Source: Sesamum alatum | Taxonomy: Eukaryota > Streptophyta > Magnoliopsida > Lamiales > Pedaliaceae | NCBI GenBank assembly: GCA_034509735.1 | Contig: JACGWO010000005.1 | Span: forward strand, 32,084,479-32,148,478 | Direction: 5' to 3' | DNA length: 64,000 bases | Shown here: piece by piece, positions 24,965 through 34,424 of the stretch | Numbering within the stretch: position 1 is the first letter of the stretch | Layout: the number at the start of each line of letters is the position of its first letter | Translations under genes and position numbers: made by a program | The notes under the pieces: model-generated | What the model was told of the DNA's origin: nothing | Databases searched by the model: none | What the model saw: only the letters and a program-made list of their open reading frames with translations

Positions 24965-25752
24965 TACAAATTAATAAAGCGACCAAAAAAATTTTGGGCA
25001 ATAAGGTTCAATATTGAATGCAATTTTTATTTATTATTATTTCTTTTGGGTTTTTGGGGTGGATGGGTGGAGGGTCATGGGATCATACAAAGATCATGCT
25101 TACATCAATAGTATTAAAATAATCAATTTTTCTTTTAAAAAATTAAACATACATCCCAAAAAACGTTAATAAAATTATACAAATTACTTTTATCTTTTTA
25201 TTATTACGAGATTTTTATAGTAATAAAAAAAAAAAAAAAACAAGAGCAATTTGTGACTAACCATAACAAGAAGGAAAAACCATGTATTTTTCTTTTTTCT
25301 TTCATATTAATTAGTTACACGAAGAATTCTACTGTTATATTAATTTTTTGTTTCTTTCACTACAATTGTCGTCGTCTTAAATAAAAAATGAAACTAATCA
25401 TATTCGAAACAGAAGCCAAAGAGTTAACCATGCGATTCGAATCCTACTAATCTTTGGCAAGAATTCCGCCTTAAACGCTTAAATTCTAACTCACTTGTCA
25501 CGGGACAAACACCTTATTAGTATGATACATAAATTTCAATTCAGATCTTTTATCATAAAATAATATTAAAACATAATAATATGATGAAATTAATTTTACT
25601 TGTTTAATTACAATGCAACATATATATAAAAATGATAATTATTCCAAAATAAATTGATAATTAAACGTTCATGAATTTTATTTTACACAATACATTCTTA
25701 CAAGTTGTCATGAGAGAAAGGGGCAAAACGGGAAACAGAAAAAAGACCTGGT

Positions 25753-26148
25753 CTAGAACAACGTCGGCCGGTCGAGAGCATAAGCGGAGGGATAAGTGTA
25801 ACTGTTCAAGGAAAGTCCGATGACGGGAACGGCGAAGGATGTCTCCAGAAGCATCCTCTGCTGAAATGACTCTATTGTCCTTCTCCCCTCCGCTATGTCC
25901 TTGACCAGTGACTCATAGTATTTCTTCACCTTTTTCAGCAGCGACGCGTACTTTAGCCTCAGCCACTTCAGCTTCGCCCTTTTGCACAGCCTGACGAGGA
26001 AGAACCCACGGCGGGGCTTCTTTCCCCCGAGACGGACCGTCGGGAGACGCTGCCGTCCGCGGCGGAGCGTCCACCGGAAGGAGCTGGTGGAGTGGTGGTT
26101 TTGGCTGGTTCTTTTGTTGGCCACCAAGGGATCGGTTTCTGAAGACAT
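25753..26148 (-). CDS. Small basic protein of unknown function, copy 2 (131 aa)
   Basis: Paralogue of 19659-20045, about 6.1 kb away in the same orientation. The first 110 residues differ by only a few, mostly conservative changes (T/A at 10, KKHYES against KKYYES, KEMAEG against KDIAEG, PVVGLSF against PVIGLSL) with no frameshift. Both copies therefore look maintained or recently copied. The C-terminus is changed and 3 residues longer (YALDRPTLF). It has the same basic core RLGGKKPRRGFFLVRLCKRA and no signal peptide or membrane helix. Function unknown; overlapping open frames on both strands (25913-26275) are shadows of this GC-rich gene. Confidence 0.65.
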   Translation of the reverse strand: MSSETDPLVANKRTSQNHHSTSSFRWTLRRGRQRLPTVRLGGKKPRRGFFLVRLCKRAKLKWLRLKYASLLKKVKKYYESLVKDIAEGRRTIESFQQRMLLETSFAVPVIGLSLNSYTYPSAYALDRPTLF

Positions 26149-26154
26149 TTTGAT

Positions 26155-26184
26155 GGGGTGGGGGTGGGGGTGGGGGTGGGGGTG
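26155..26184 (+). repeat. (GGGGGT)n array with G-quadruplex potential
   Basis: Five runs of 4-5 G separated by single T on the + strand, beginning 7 bp past the ATG of the copy-2 small gene. The gene is on the minus strand, so this is the template strand and the RNA leader would be C-rich. The pattern satisfies the usual G-quadruplex rule of four or more G-runs with 1-nt loops. Confidence 0.8.
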
Positions 26185-26274
26185 GTTTGAGGGAATGGGA
26201 AGAGAGGAGTTGACTGTATGGGAACTCGGGGGGCAGATTTATGGGGTGCATTTTTGTTATTATAAAAATAAATA

Positions 26275-26687
26275 GGATAAATTACAGTTACATCCCCTAA
26301 AATTTGACATAATTATAAATATTACTCATTATTTGAAAAATTATAAATACCTCCTTTAAATTAAAATTAATTATGTAGTCCCTAAATAAAAATATAAAAA
26401 GTATTATTTCACCCTTGTCAATTTATTTATTTTTTTTAAGAAAATGTTTGAAAAAAATGGTAATTATAAAAATATTTTATAAATTTCTAAAAAATATATA
26501 TATAATTATAACTTATAACACAAAAAGGCATTTTGGACAATTCATTATAAAAGTTTGATGGAAACCTAACGGAATTGACTCGTTGTTAAACAGACGTTAA
26601 AGTTTAGGGGATATTTGTAACTTTTCAAACAACAGTGAAATATTTGTAATTATGTTAAATCTCAGGAGAGGTGATTGTAATTTACCC
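26275..26687. mobile_element. MITE family A copy 2, 9-bp TSD, empty site known
   Basis: TIRs begin GGATAAATTACAGTTAC on the left and the complement of GATTGTAATTTACCC on the right; inner arms ACATAATTATAAATATTAC / GAAATATTTGTAATTATGTT pair for about 90 bp. Flanked by aaataaata on both sides (9 bp, perfect). The homologous site in duplication copy 1 (about 23204-23212) has a single ATAAATAA and no element, so insertion followed the duplication. Confidence 0.88.
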
Positions 26688-27185
26688 AAATAAATAATAA
26701 TAACGATGATGAATAAGGATGGGTGTCAATAAATGAGAGTTGAATTTTTTTCAGGGATAATTATATTTATACCCCTGATTTATGGTTAATTTATATTATT
26801 TACTATTGTTTTTTGTATAATTACAGAAATCATTTATGGCACCCAAAAGCATTAGTTTGTGTAATGTTTTGACATTTACGGGTGTGTGTAATTTTTCAAA
26901 AAATAAGGAGTTTTGTATAAATGCATGTGTTGACATTTTCGAATGAGTGTTTGTGTTCAAAAGATATAGGTGATTTGTGTAAATAAGTTATAGGTCAAGG
27001 CGTGGTAAGTATCCCAATTTTTAAGTAACAAAAGTTTTAAAAAGGGTGGAATTTGCTCCAAGTTAAGGGAAATTTAAATAAAAAATGTAAAAAAAAAAAT
27101 GAAATAGGGTATTTTTACCGCATTTAATATAATAGGCGAAATCGGGATTAGTCAGCTCGGTTTCAACCTCGAATTCAAAAAAATG

Positions 27186-27276
27186 CACGGAACCCGAGTT
27201 CCGTGAATGCTGCAGAAGCCGGGGTCAACGACCTCGGCTTCCGCAGGTTGATGGGACGCACTTGTTGCATCCCATC
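27186..27276. other. Three consecutive hairpins
   Basis: Hairpin 1: 27186-27193 pairs perfectly with 27198-27205 (CACGGAAC / GTTCCGTG, loop CCGA). Hairpin 2: 27211-27225 pairs with 27231-27245, 13 of 15 positions, 5-nt loop. Hairpin 3: 27250-27260 pairs with 27266-27276, 10 of 11. All three lie within 91 bp that is GC-richer than the surrounding sequence. Function unknown. Confidence 0.7.
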
Positions 27277-27881
27277 TTACCCCTCCCACCCGAGACCCAT
27301 TTTAACCCCCCCCCCCCCCCCCCTCAATTTCCTCACCCGAGACATCTCCCAAACTACTTCTATATAATACATCCCTCATAAACCACTCAATCATATCTTC
27401 CCCTCCTCAAACTCCTTCAATTTCAACTATTATTTTAAAAAATTATTCCAAATATAATATGACACATTTGGGTCCATCCATATTGTATGTGTGGACAAAT
27501 AACAAACCTCCACCCCACCAAAATTAATTAAAGGCCGACAATTTTGTCTCTAACAAATAAAATCACGTAGGCAATTTTGTTAGGGGCTCTTGTCCAGTAC
27601 TCAATCATATGTAAGAAGCTCAACTAATTAATTATATTTTTAAAATACATTATCTAAGAGGAGTACAAAAATAAAATTATGCGAGAGCTGGTCAATATTT
27701 TGGAAGAAAATAAAAAAAAAATAATGTAGAAGAAAGAAGATAGAGATGAGTCCTGGAATTTTTGACATTTTAATAAAATAAATTGAAAATTTTATTATTT
27801 TAATTTGTGAGTGAGTGTGATAGTAATTATAGTAGAATTGAAGCATGTAGTTGCAATGAAATAATGACAATGAAGTGGTCC

Positions 27882-28160
27882 GCTGATGAGGCATAATTTA
27901 GTTCGCAAGCTGAGGTCCTATAATCCTAAAGGTAATAGGTTCGAACTCTTACGTGGGTTGATCTTGTTTCTATTGTATAATAGGGGTATTATTTGTTGTT
28001 GTAATAGCTAGGTGTTAGATTATGTGATATTATTGATATAATTGTTTGTAATTATCTCTGTTCTATATTGATAGTCGACAGAATTGAATGAAATCACTCT
28101 ACTTTTGATTAATAAAATTAATTGCTTCTAATTGAAAAAAAAAAAAGGAAAAAAGAAAAC
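27882..28160 (+). mobile_element. tRNA-derived SINE, family 1, perfect 15-bp TSD
   Basis: Same order of motifs as the 14636 copy: B box GGTTCGAACTCT at 27938-27949, TTGTATAATAGGGGTATTAT, GTAATAGCTAGGTGTTAG, AATAAAATTAATTGCTTC and a poly(A)-rich tail. Identical 15-bp flanks ACAATGAAGTGGTCC at 27867-27881 and 28161-28175. The A box is degenerate. Confidence 0.9.
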
Positions 28161-28389
28161 ACAATGAAGTGGTCCTTCCAACTAATGTTAATTTCGTGGT
28201 GTGTGTGAGAGAGAGGAAACTTAGTAGTGGTTTGCCGATTTGTTTTTTTTTTTTTTTCTTTTTTAAAGAAAGTCACCCGAATGTGGTGGGAATTTTTTTG
28301 GGGTTCTCATCCCTTCTATATTAATTCAGTCAAAAAAAGGGTATATAGAGGGGAGAGCTACCTCCCTAGTGAAATCTAAAAAGCAGTAA

Positions 28390-28790
28390 CTGAGGAGTAC
28401 TACTCCCTTAAGAGAGTGAAAGCATAAATAAGGAGTACTACTCCCTTACAATAAAAGTTTGTATTCCTAAGACAAAAGTCAGTGACACTATAACGAAGTT
28501 GAAACTTTATCGTGCCAAAATGAATGTTCCAAGTCACTGAAGATATGGCCCAAAAAATATGCAACATAGGGCTGTACAAAACACCATCAATGCACGTATA
28601 CACGTGAACAACATATATGCACAAGATCAAGATCAAAATATCCATGGTACCACAAGCACCGACAAGGTGCAAAAAAAACAGAGTAAAATCAATGGAATTG
28701 TAACACATGAACAACAAAATTCATAAGAGCAAGATCAATATACTCATGATACCACAAGCACCGACAAGGTGCAGCAAAAGCAAATATCAA
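28390..28790. repeat. Degenerate tandem repeats (about 95-bp units) and paired short palindromes
   Basis: ACCACAAGCACCGACAAGGT at about 28649 recurs at about 28750 with preceding similarity (GAACAAC ... CAAGATCAA), giving two roughly 95-bp units. GGAGTACTACTCC, itself an inverted repeat, occurs at about 28393 and 28431. The open frame 28400-28717 (-) is not supported as a gene. Confidence 0.6.
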
Positions 28791-28844
28791 ATTCGCCGAT
28801 TTGTTGTTATACCATGGTCCATTTGTGTAAATGATAATGGTCAA

Positions 28845-29070
28845 TTCAACTGGCAATTCTATGATGTCTTAATCAAATGATTAAAATTGAGGTCTCATGA
28901 ATAAGTTCAAAATTGTGTATTCGGATTTCATCGTACGTGTGAATATCTGATTTAATTAATGTAAGTTTATTAGAATTTGAATTTATTGATCGAGAATAAT
29001 GTACTTTGGTAATTTATTAATTATTGATATTGATGTAGTTATATCATCGGGTTTCTTAAAAAAAGGTAAA
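28845..29070 (+). repeat. Probable SINE relic (family 2-like)
   Basis: GATGTCTTAATCAAATGATT, AAATTGAGGTCTCATGA, GTTCAAAATTGTG, TATTGATATTGATG and a terminal A-run resemble the SINE at 54114-54943 and segments near 10465 and 55520. No target duplication recognised. Confidence 0.35.
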
Positions 29071-29111
29071 AAAAAACTCAAGTGAGTTTTAAGGAAATTT
29101 GGGTGATATGT

Positions 29112-29113
<2 letters not shown>

Positions 29114-29144
<31 letters not shown>
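29114..29144. repeat. (GA)n microsatellite
   Basis: About 15 uninterrupted GA units. Confidence 0.95.
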
Positions 29145-29146
<2 letters not shown>

Positions 29147-29160
29147 TGAAGTACTGATTT

Positions 29161-29312
29161 GGGCCTCAAAATCCATCTCCAACTTTGGTATTTGGTTCGT
29201 TGGGCCTCAAAATCCATCTCCAACTTTGGTATTCCTCAAAATCCATCTCCAACTTTGGTATTTGGTTCGTTGGGCCTCAAAATCCATCTCCAACTTTGGT
29301 ATTTGGTTCGTT
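29161..29312. repeat. Tandem array of a 41-bp unit beside the tRNA gene
   Basis: Units at 29161-29201 (41 bp), 29202-29233 (32 bp, lacks its last 9), 29234-29271 (38 bp, lacks its first 3) and 29272-29312 (41 bp), sharing CCTCAAAATCCATCTCCAAC then TTTGGTATTTGGTTCGTT. The units are identical apart from those truncations. The array ends 25 bp beyond the 3' end of tRNA-Ser. The open frames across it are by-products of the repeat. Confidence 0.92.
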
Positions 29313-29315
29313 CAG

Positions 29316-29320
29316 AAAAA
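29316..29320 (-). terminator. Probable Pol III terminator of tRNA-Ser
   Basis: TTTTT on the minus strand, about 18 nt past the tRNA discriminator base. It is the first run of at least four T downstream. Confidence 0.6.
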
Positions 29321-29337
29321 GGAATATTTTAAACAAA

Positions 29338-29419
29338 CGTCGCCTGAGAGATTCGAACTCTCGCGGGGAAACCCCATGTACTTAGCAGGCACACGCCTTA
29401 ACCACTCGGCCAAAGCGAC
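29338..29419 (-). tRNA. tRNA-Ser (anticodon GCU)
   Basis: 82-nt class II tRNA, minus strand. Acceptor arms GTCGCTT / AGGCGAC (one T-G pair), discriminator G. D arm GCC-GAGTGGTTAA-GGC. Anticodon loop CTGCTAA with GCT at 29384-29386 (complement of + strand AGC), decoding AGC/AGU. Long variable arm GGGG-TTT-CCCC typical of Ser/Leu tRNAs. T arm GAGAG-TTCGAAT-CTCTC. No intron. A and B boxes intact. Confidence 0.95.
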
Positions 29420-30143
29420 GCTTCGATGTCTAGTTGTTCCCATTAGTCTTCTTTATTTGTGCTGGTCTATTTTGGAGTTGGACAAATACAGTGGCGTAGA
29501 GTGCAGAAGAAGAGAGTAGTCACGCTGATATTATTATGTCAGACGGAAGCCAAGATTAGAATGATCCTCAAAATTGGGAATATAAGTGCACAAGATGGTA
29601 ACTGTCAAATGTAACAAGATGTAATTAATTGTTATATGCATTTCACATGTGGAGCGGGATGATCTTCATCATAGCATGTAACAAGACTACTAATTTAGAT
29701 AGAACAAATGAGCACCCAGATTGTGCATACATGTATTTCAGATGTCAGGGGATCAAGAACCAAATATGGGACAGCTTTATTCACAGTCAGCTTAAGAGCA
29801 GCTCAAGTTAATGAAAGCCATAGCTTTGAAGTGTTGAAATAAACATTGTTCTCATAAGTTCCTTCCACCTCCAATAACTTAGGCATCACTAAGAATTTGG
29901 TGGAACAACAATTCTATTCCTGCCTATGAATCTCAAAATGTACACCATTACACACATTTCACATCACTTCCCATTTGTTCACATCCTTATTTTACAACCA
30001 ACATCAACAACAATAGATAAACAATGACAAGCCCTGCTGCTGCATCCATTTTCTTTATACCATCCTCAAACCTTCATTTACTAATTCAGTCCCGTCCCTT
30101 CAACCAACGAGGCTCGATCAATGTCTCTCCAAGGAAATTAGCT
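29420..30143. other. Spacer and probable subtilase 3' UTR
   Basis: Less AT-rich than the flanking repeats. The part nearest 30143 is the likely 3' UTR of the minus-strand subtilase. The small open frame 29629-29811 (+) shows nothing recognisable. Confidence 0.4.
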
Positions 30144-32468
30144 TCACATTGCCACAGCAGAGTTCAGGCGCCACAGCACAGCAATCGGGCTCCTCACACG
30201 GTGGCTACCTCCATCACTCCATTCAATGGACCCGAACGAAGACTTACTGCCCGTAATCTCAAATCCAACAGCATTAGCACTACTCTTGAATGTAACTTCA
30301 TAAGACAACTTGTCTTCCTTCTCACTGAACACCAGCTTACTAGGTGATACGCTCACCTCCACACCCGGTGGAGCGTTCACTTTCACCTCATAAACCGCAT
30401 TCGCCTCTGTCCCAACATTTTTCACCGTCCTCTTATACTTCACCACGCTTTCACTACCGGAGAAAACAACAGAAAACGAAGGGTAATTCAAATTCCCTGG
30501 AGTCTTGAATCCTAGTGCATCGCAATCCACAGAAGAAGCCTGTTTAGTGAAAACAGAAATTCTCCTTGAATCATATCCAATTGTGCACAAGAATGCCACA
30601 TAATCAATGGTTTCCAAGTCATACACCAACCCAGGATCCACTGCTCGGTTTGGATCCACATGGCCCGACCCATGAACGAATGCGTTTGACTCACTGCCGG
30701 TGGCAAGATCGGTAATGTTGCCACCGGAATTGTCCAAATTGTAAGCGGTGGTCATCAATGCAGACTTGATGGCCGCGGGTGACCACTTCGGATGAGCCTT
30801 TCTCAGCAGAGCGGCCAAGCCGCTCACGTGAGGACACGACATTGATGTGCCTGAAATGATGTTGAATTCAACTTTTCTTGTATCAGATTCCAAATCGGTC
30901 GGACCAATGTACCCAGTCCAGCCGGCCAGAATATTAACTCCGGGAGCAATGACATCTGGTTTGAGAATCTCTGCGGTGCGGTAGTTCGGGCCGCGGCTCG
31001 AGAATGAAGCCACGCGCGGCGCCGGTGGAGAAGTGCTTATAACAGTCCCCCTGAATACAATTGTGGCGGTGGGATTTGGATCGGAGCGTGCATAGGCTCG
31101 GATCTTGTCGCCGGCGGTTTGTCCGACCATCGTAGCGGGAATGAAGTGCGCATCGGCGAGGAGTTCCTCTCCAGAATCAGCTAAATTCGCCATTATCAGG
31201 CCAGCACCTCCTGCAACGTGAACGGCGTTTCCCTTCTCGACTCTGGCATTGCCGCCGCGATCGCAGATCACGATTTTTCCGGCGACTTTTGCGGGATCTA
31301 GCTGGCCGGTATAGCAGTATCTACTTCCACAATCGGCGCCGTAAACCAACGGGAGCAATTTCTCGCCGAGGGAGTCGCCGTTGTACAACGAAACGCCACC
31401 AAAAGTCCTGCCGTCACCAAGGATCACATCGGCTGGAAACTCACGATCGAGAGTGGAAGCTCCAACTGTCAAAATCCACGGAGCAATATTCACCGCGGTG
31501 TACGAATCAGGCCCCGAATTTCCTGCAGAGCAAGACACCACAATTCCATGCTCCGCCGCACCGAAAGCTCCGATTGCAATCGAATCGTAGTCGTACTGTG
31601 GTGCGTGACCATTAGCACCAACGGAAAGCGAAATCACATCAACACCATCTTCAATAGCGTGCTCCATGGCTGCTAATATATCCGAATCGTAACAGCCAAA
31701 AGTCCAGCAAATCTTATAAACAGCAATCCTCGCTTTGATCGCCATGCCTCTAGCTTCCCCCTCCGCGTATCCGAACAAACTAGCGTTTGCAACTCTGGAT
31801 CCGGCGGCCGTCGATGCTGTGTGCGTTCCGTGGCCTTCCGTATCTCTCGGAGAATTCGATTCATTCGACTCCTCCATTGTTTTACCCCGCGAAGCTTCAT
31901 ACCCTAAATAAAACGCTTTCGCGCCGATTATTTTCTTGTTACACAACGTCGCCGGAAAATCAGGGGCATCCACGCAACTTCCTTTCCAGTGTGAAGGAAC
32001 CGGGGAGAGCCCTTCATCAGAGAAGCTCGGCCTCTCGGGCCAGATACCCGTGTCAAGAACTCCAACAATGACGTCATCAGCGTAGTCAGCGTTCGGCCAC
32101 AGCCCAAACGAATCAGCAAGACCCAGAAACTTAGGAGTGTGTGTGGTGTGGGGGTGGCGGACTGCGTCGGGGATCACGGAGACCACGCCGGGAACACGGC
32201 TCAGAGCAGCAGCCTGAGCGGCAGAAAGACGGGCAGAGAACCCACGTACGGCCCGATCGTAAGTATACAGAATCTTGGCGGGGCGGGTGTGCGGGGGGAG
32301 GGACTGAACGATGTTGGAGTACCAGTGGTGGTGGGTGGAGAAGGCGAGAGGCTTCTGAGACTTGGAAACGTGGACGATGAAGGTCTCCTGGGCGTCGGAG
32401 GACAAAGCGGAAGGGAGGAGAAAGAGGAAGAGGAGAGCGAAGACGGCCATGATCGGCGGAGGCTTCAT
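30144..32468 (-). CDS. Subtilisin-like serine protease (plant subtilase, SBT1 group), intronless
   Basis: 774 aa, secreted pro-protease acting in the apoplast/cell wall. Start at 32468 is the first ATG (the open frame further upstream begins at TTG). Signal peptide at 1 to about 24 (VFALLFLFLLPSALS). Inhibitor I9 prodomain about 29-106. Peptidase S8 domain from about 110 with the full catalytic set: Asp139 (VLDTGIWPE), His213 (GHGTHTAST), oxyanion Asn317 (SAGNSGP), Ser542 (GTSMSCPHVSG). A PA domain (about 370-465) is inserted between Asn and Ser. A C-terminal Fn3-like domain begins around 665. The coding exon is single, common in SBT1 genes. Substrates cannot be predicted. The length and all motifs are normal for the family, and the gene is intact. 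Confidence 0.96.
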   Translation of the reverse strand: MKPPPIMAVFALLFLFLLPSALSSDAQETFIVHVSKSQKPLAFSTHHHWYSNIVQSLPPHTRPAKILYTYDRAVRGFSARLSAAQAAALSRVPGVVSVIPDAVRHPHTTHTPKFLGLADSFGLWPNADYADDVIVGVLDTGIWPERPSFSDEGLSPVPSHWKGSCVDAPDFPATLCNKKIIGAKAFYLGYEASRGKTMEESNESNSPRDTEGHGTHTASTAAGSRVANASLFGYAEGEARGMAIKARIAVYKICWTFGCYDSDILAAMEHAIEDGVDVISLSVGANGHAPQYDYDSIAIGAFGAAEHGIVVSCSAGNSGPDSYTAVNIAPWILTVGASTLDREFPADVILGDGRTFGGVSLYNGDSLGEKLLPLVYGADCGSRYCYTGQLDPAKVAGKIVICDRGGNARVEKGNAVHVAGGAGLIMANLADSGEELLADAHFIPATMVGQTAGDKIRAYARSDPNPTATIVFRGTVISTSPPAPRVASFSSRGPNYRTAEILKPDVIAPGVNILAGWTGYIGPTDLESDTRKVEFNIISGTSMSCPHVSGLAALLRKAHPKWSPAAIKSALMTTAYNLDNSGGNITDLATGSESNAFVHGSGHVDPNRAVDPGLVYDLETIDYVAFLCTIGYDSRRISVFTKQASSVDCDALGFKTPGNLNYPSFSVVFSGSESVVKYKRTVKNVGTEANAVYEVKVNAPPGVEVSVSPSKLVFSEKEDKLSYEVTFKSSANAVGFEITGSKSSFGSIEWSDGGSHRVRSPIAVLWRLNSAVAM

Positions 32469-32585
32469 TTTCTCCGGGAAAAGTGGAGTGGGAGTGGTGG
32501 AGGAGATGAAGATGAAGTGAATATTCTTGAGGCCGAAAACAAGGGACCAATAAATGGGCAACGTTTACCTGATTAGTGGGCTCCT

Positions 32586-32642
32586 ATTGGGCCACGTTCT
32601 TGATTTTGATTGGTGGTGGACCCTCTCCCAGATATTTATATA
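32586..32642 (-). promoter_or_regulatory. Subtilase core promoter candidate
   Basis: On the minus strand, TATATAAATA at 32642-32633 lies about 165 bp upstream of the ATG. Two CCAAT motifs (complements of ATTGG near 32586 and 32610) lie between it and the gene. Assignment is by position only. Confidence 0.4.
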
Positions 32643-34424
32643 TGTTCTTTATTATATAGTTTTGTAGATGTACTCAAATAATTGATATGATATATTAATT
32701 CTTTATAGATAATATTAATATCTGAGGTGGGTGTGAATTTCTTGCTAATATTTATGCATTTTAAAATTGTATAATTTATTATTTATGTGATGCGCGATCA
32801 TTAACATAAATATTGCAGCAAATAAAGTATATAAGAAGAGTAAAAAAACTTAAAGAATTACTTATCTAGCACGATTTTTATTAGATTCTTCGATGCGACC
32901 AAAATTTTATTTTTAATTATTTATTAATTCACTTCTTAAGTAACTTTTTTTTTCTTCCTGATAAGTAACATTCAAGTAAGATTGTATTATAGACTTGTAT
33001 AATTTAATATGACTTTATTCGGATGCATTTAATGAAGGATCCAAAGCAATAATTTTATAATAAAAAAATTATAATTCATCAATATTTTATAAAATATAAT
33101 TCAAAATAAAAAGTCTAAAAATATTCATTAATTTAAAATTCAATATAATATTAGTATATTACATGATAAATTTGCCCATGCCAACCTAAGGCAAGTGGGG
33201 AAGGAGGTAGGTAGATAAGGGTTGTTGATAAGGAGGTAGGAGACGGGTAACTCATGGATCATGCCAGGCCCAACTATCGAAATTTGACACCGTATATTAG
33301 AAAATTTGTACATACATAAATTGTGAATAGTTGAATTAACATGTAACATAATATTTTTTACGGTTTAATATCTTATAATTAATTATATAAATTGTGAATT
33401 ATTGAATTAATATATAAAATAATATCTTTTATAATTTAATATTTTATAATTGATGTAAGTACAAATTCAAGTAGGTAATTGACGTCTAAATATAATATAT
33501 AATTGAGCTCATAATGAGAAACTTTACGTACATATCATGTGCGCCTAATAGTTAATTACTGCCTCTATAAACAAAATAAGAATAGCTCATTTAATGATAA
33601 TAATTATTACTATATACACACACGCACGCATTGTTGCGATGAACCTAGACAGAAAAGCGGGTGTATTGGAAGTTCTTGTAGTCTTCTTCTCTCTTTCATT
33701 TTCTCTCGGGTGTATCGGATTTGTTGCATGAATATCGGATTGAATTTCTTATTGCAACTTCTGTTGCATTTTTTTTTTTTCTATTTTAAATATACACATC
33801 ACATGTATAAAGATGATTGTTGCGTTTGGACAGAATAAAAAGACAGATATTTCCTACTTTTTGCAGAAAATTGAGAAGTTTGAAATGAGAACTCTGTCCA
33901 TCAATATAGCAGGAGGAAGGATTTCAGGGCCTGTCAATATATATGAAACACAAGGTTTTGTACTGTCAAGATGATCAACTAGAATAGATAAAGGTTAAGC
34001 ATTAGGGCACACAACATAGGAAACATGTTAAACGGAAATGTTATGTAAGTGACAATCTCAAACATATTCACATAATGTCAAAATGTGGCTGTTTATGATG
34101 GAAGCGAATAAGAAAAACAATAAGAATACCAAGCAACGATGAATAAAACGAGCAATCTTTGAGACGGTTAATTAAAGAAAACGCAGCGCAGGGAGTTTGC
34201 GTCCGTGTTAGCTATTTTACAGTCCCCGTTTATAGGCCGGTAGCTGCATTTAGTGTCATGACAACACAGAACATCGACTAAGAATGAGGACTAAAAACCA
34301 AGGTGCTATGTACCATTGACAAGAAATATTTCTCCTTGATCATGCATGAATAAAAATTTGGGGCCCAGTCGGTTCCCTGGATCAAGAAGTCTCCACACTC
34401 AGCTTCTACCTTCTGTAGATCAAA
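32643..34424. other. Intergenic: AT-rich, then probable 3' UTR of the exchanger gene
   Basis: 32643-33800 is AT-rich without a gene. A near-duplicate phrase (ACATAAATTGTGAATAGTTGAATTAA near 33313; ATAAATTGTGAATTATTGAATTAA near 33386) marks a short tandem duplication of about 70 bp. From about 33850 to 34424 the base composition becomes more gene-like, consistent with the 3' UTR of the minus-strand cation exchanger. Confidence 0.4.

Larger units (their letters stand above)
25100..27070. repeat. Local direct duplication, copy 2
   Basis: Partner of 19000-23640. It has the small gene (25753-26148) and the right flank (GATGAATAAGGATGGGTGT onward at about 26708, matching about 23264) but lacks the 3-kb Helitron/LTR insertion. 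It has its own MITE (26275-26687). The right edge of homology is GGTGGAATTTGCTCC at about 27047-27061. Confidence 0.85.

Noticed and set aside
29082..29519. 145-codon frame
   Set aside because: Made of (GA)n, the 41-bp tandem repeat and the antisense of tRNA-Ser.
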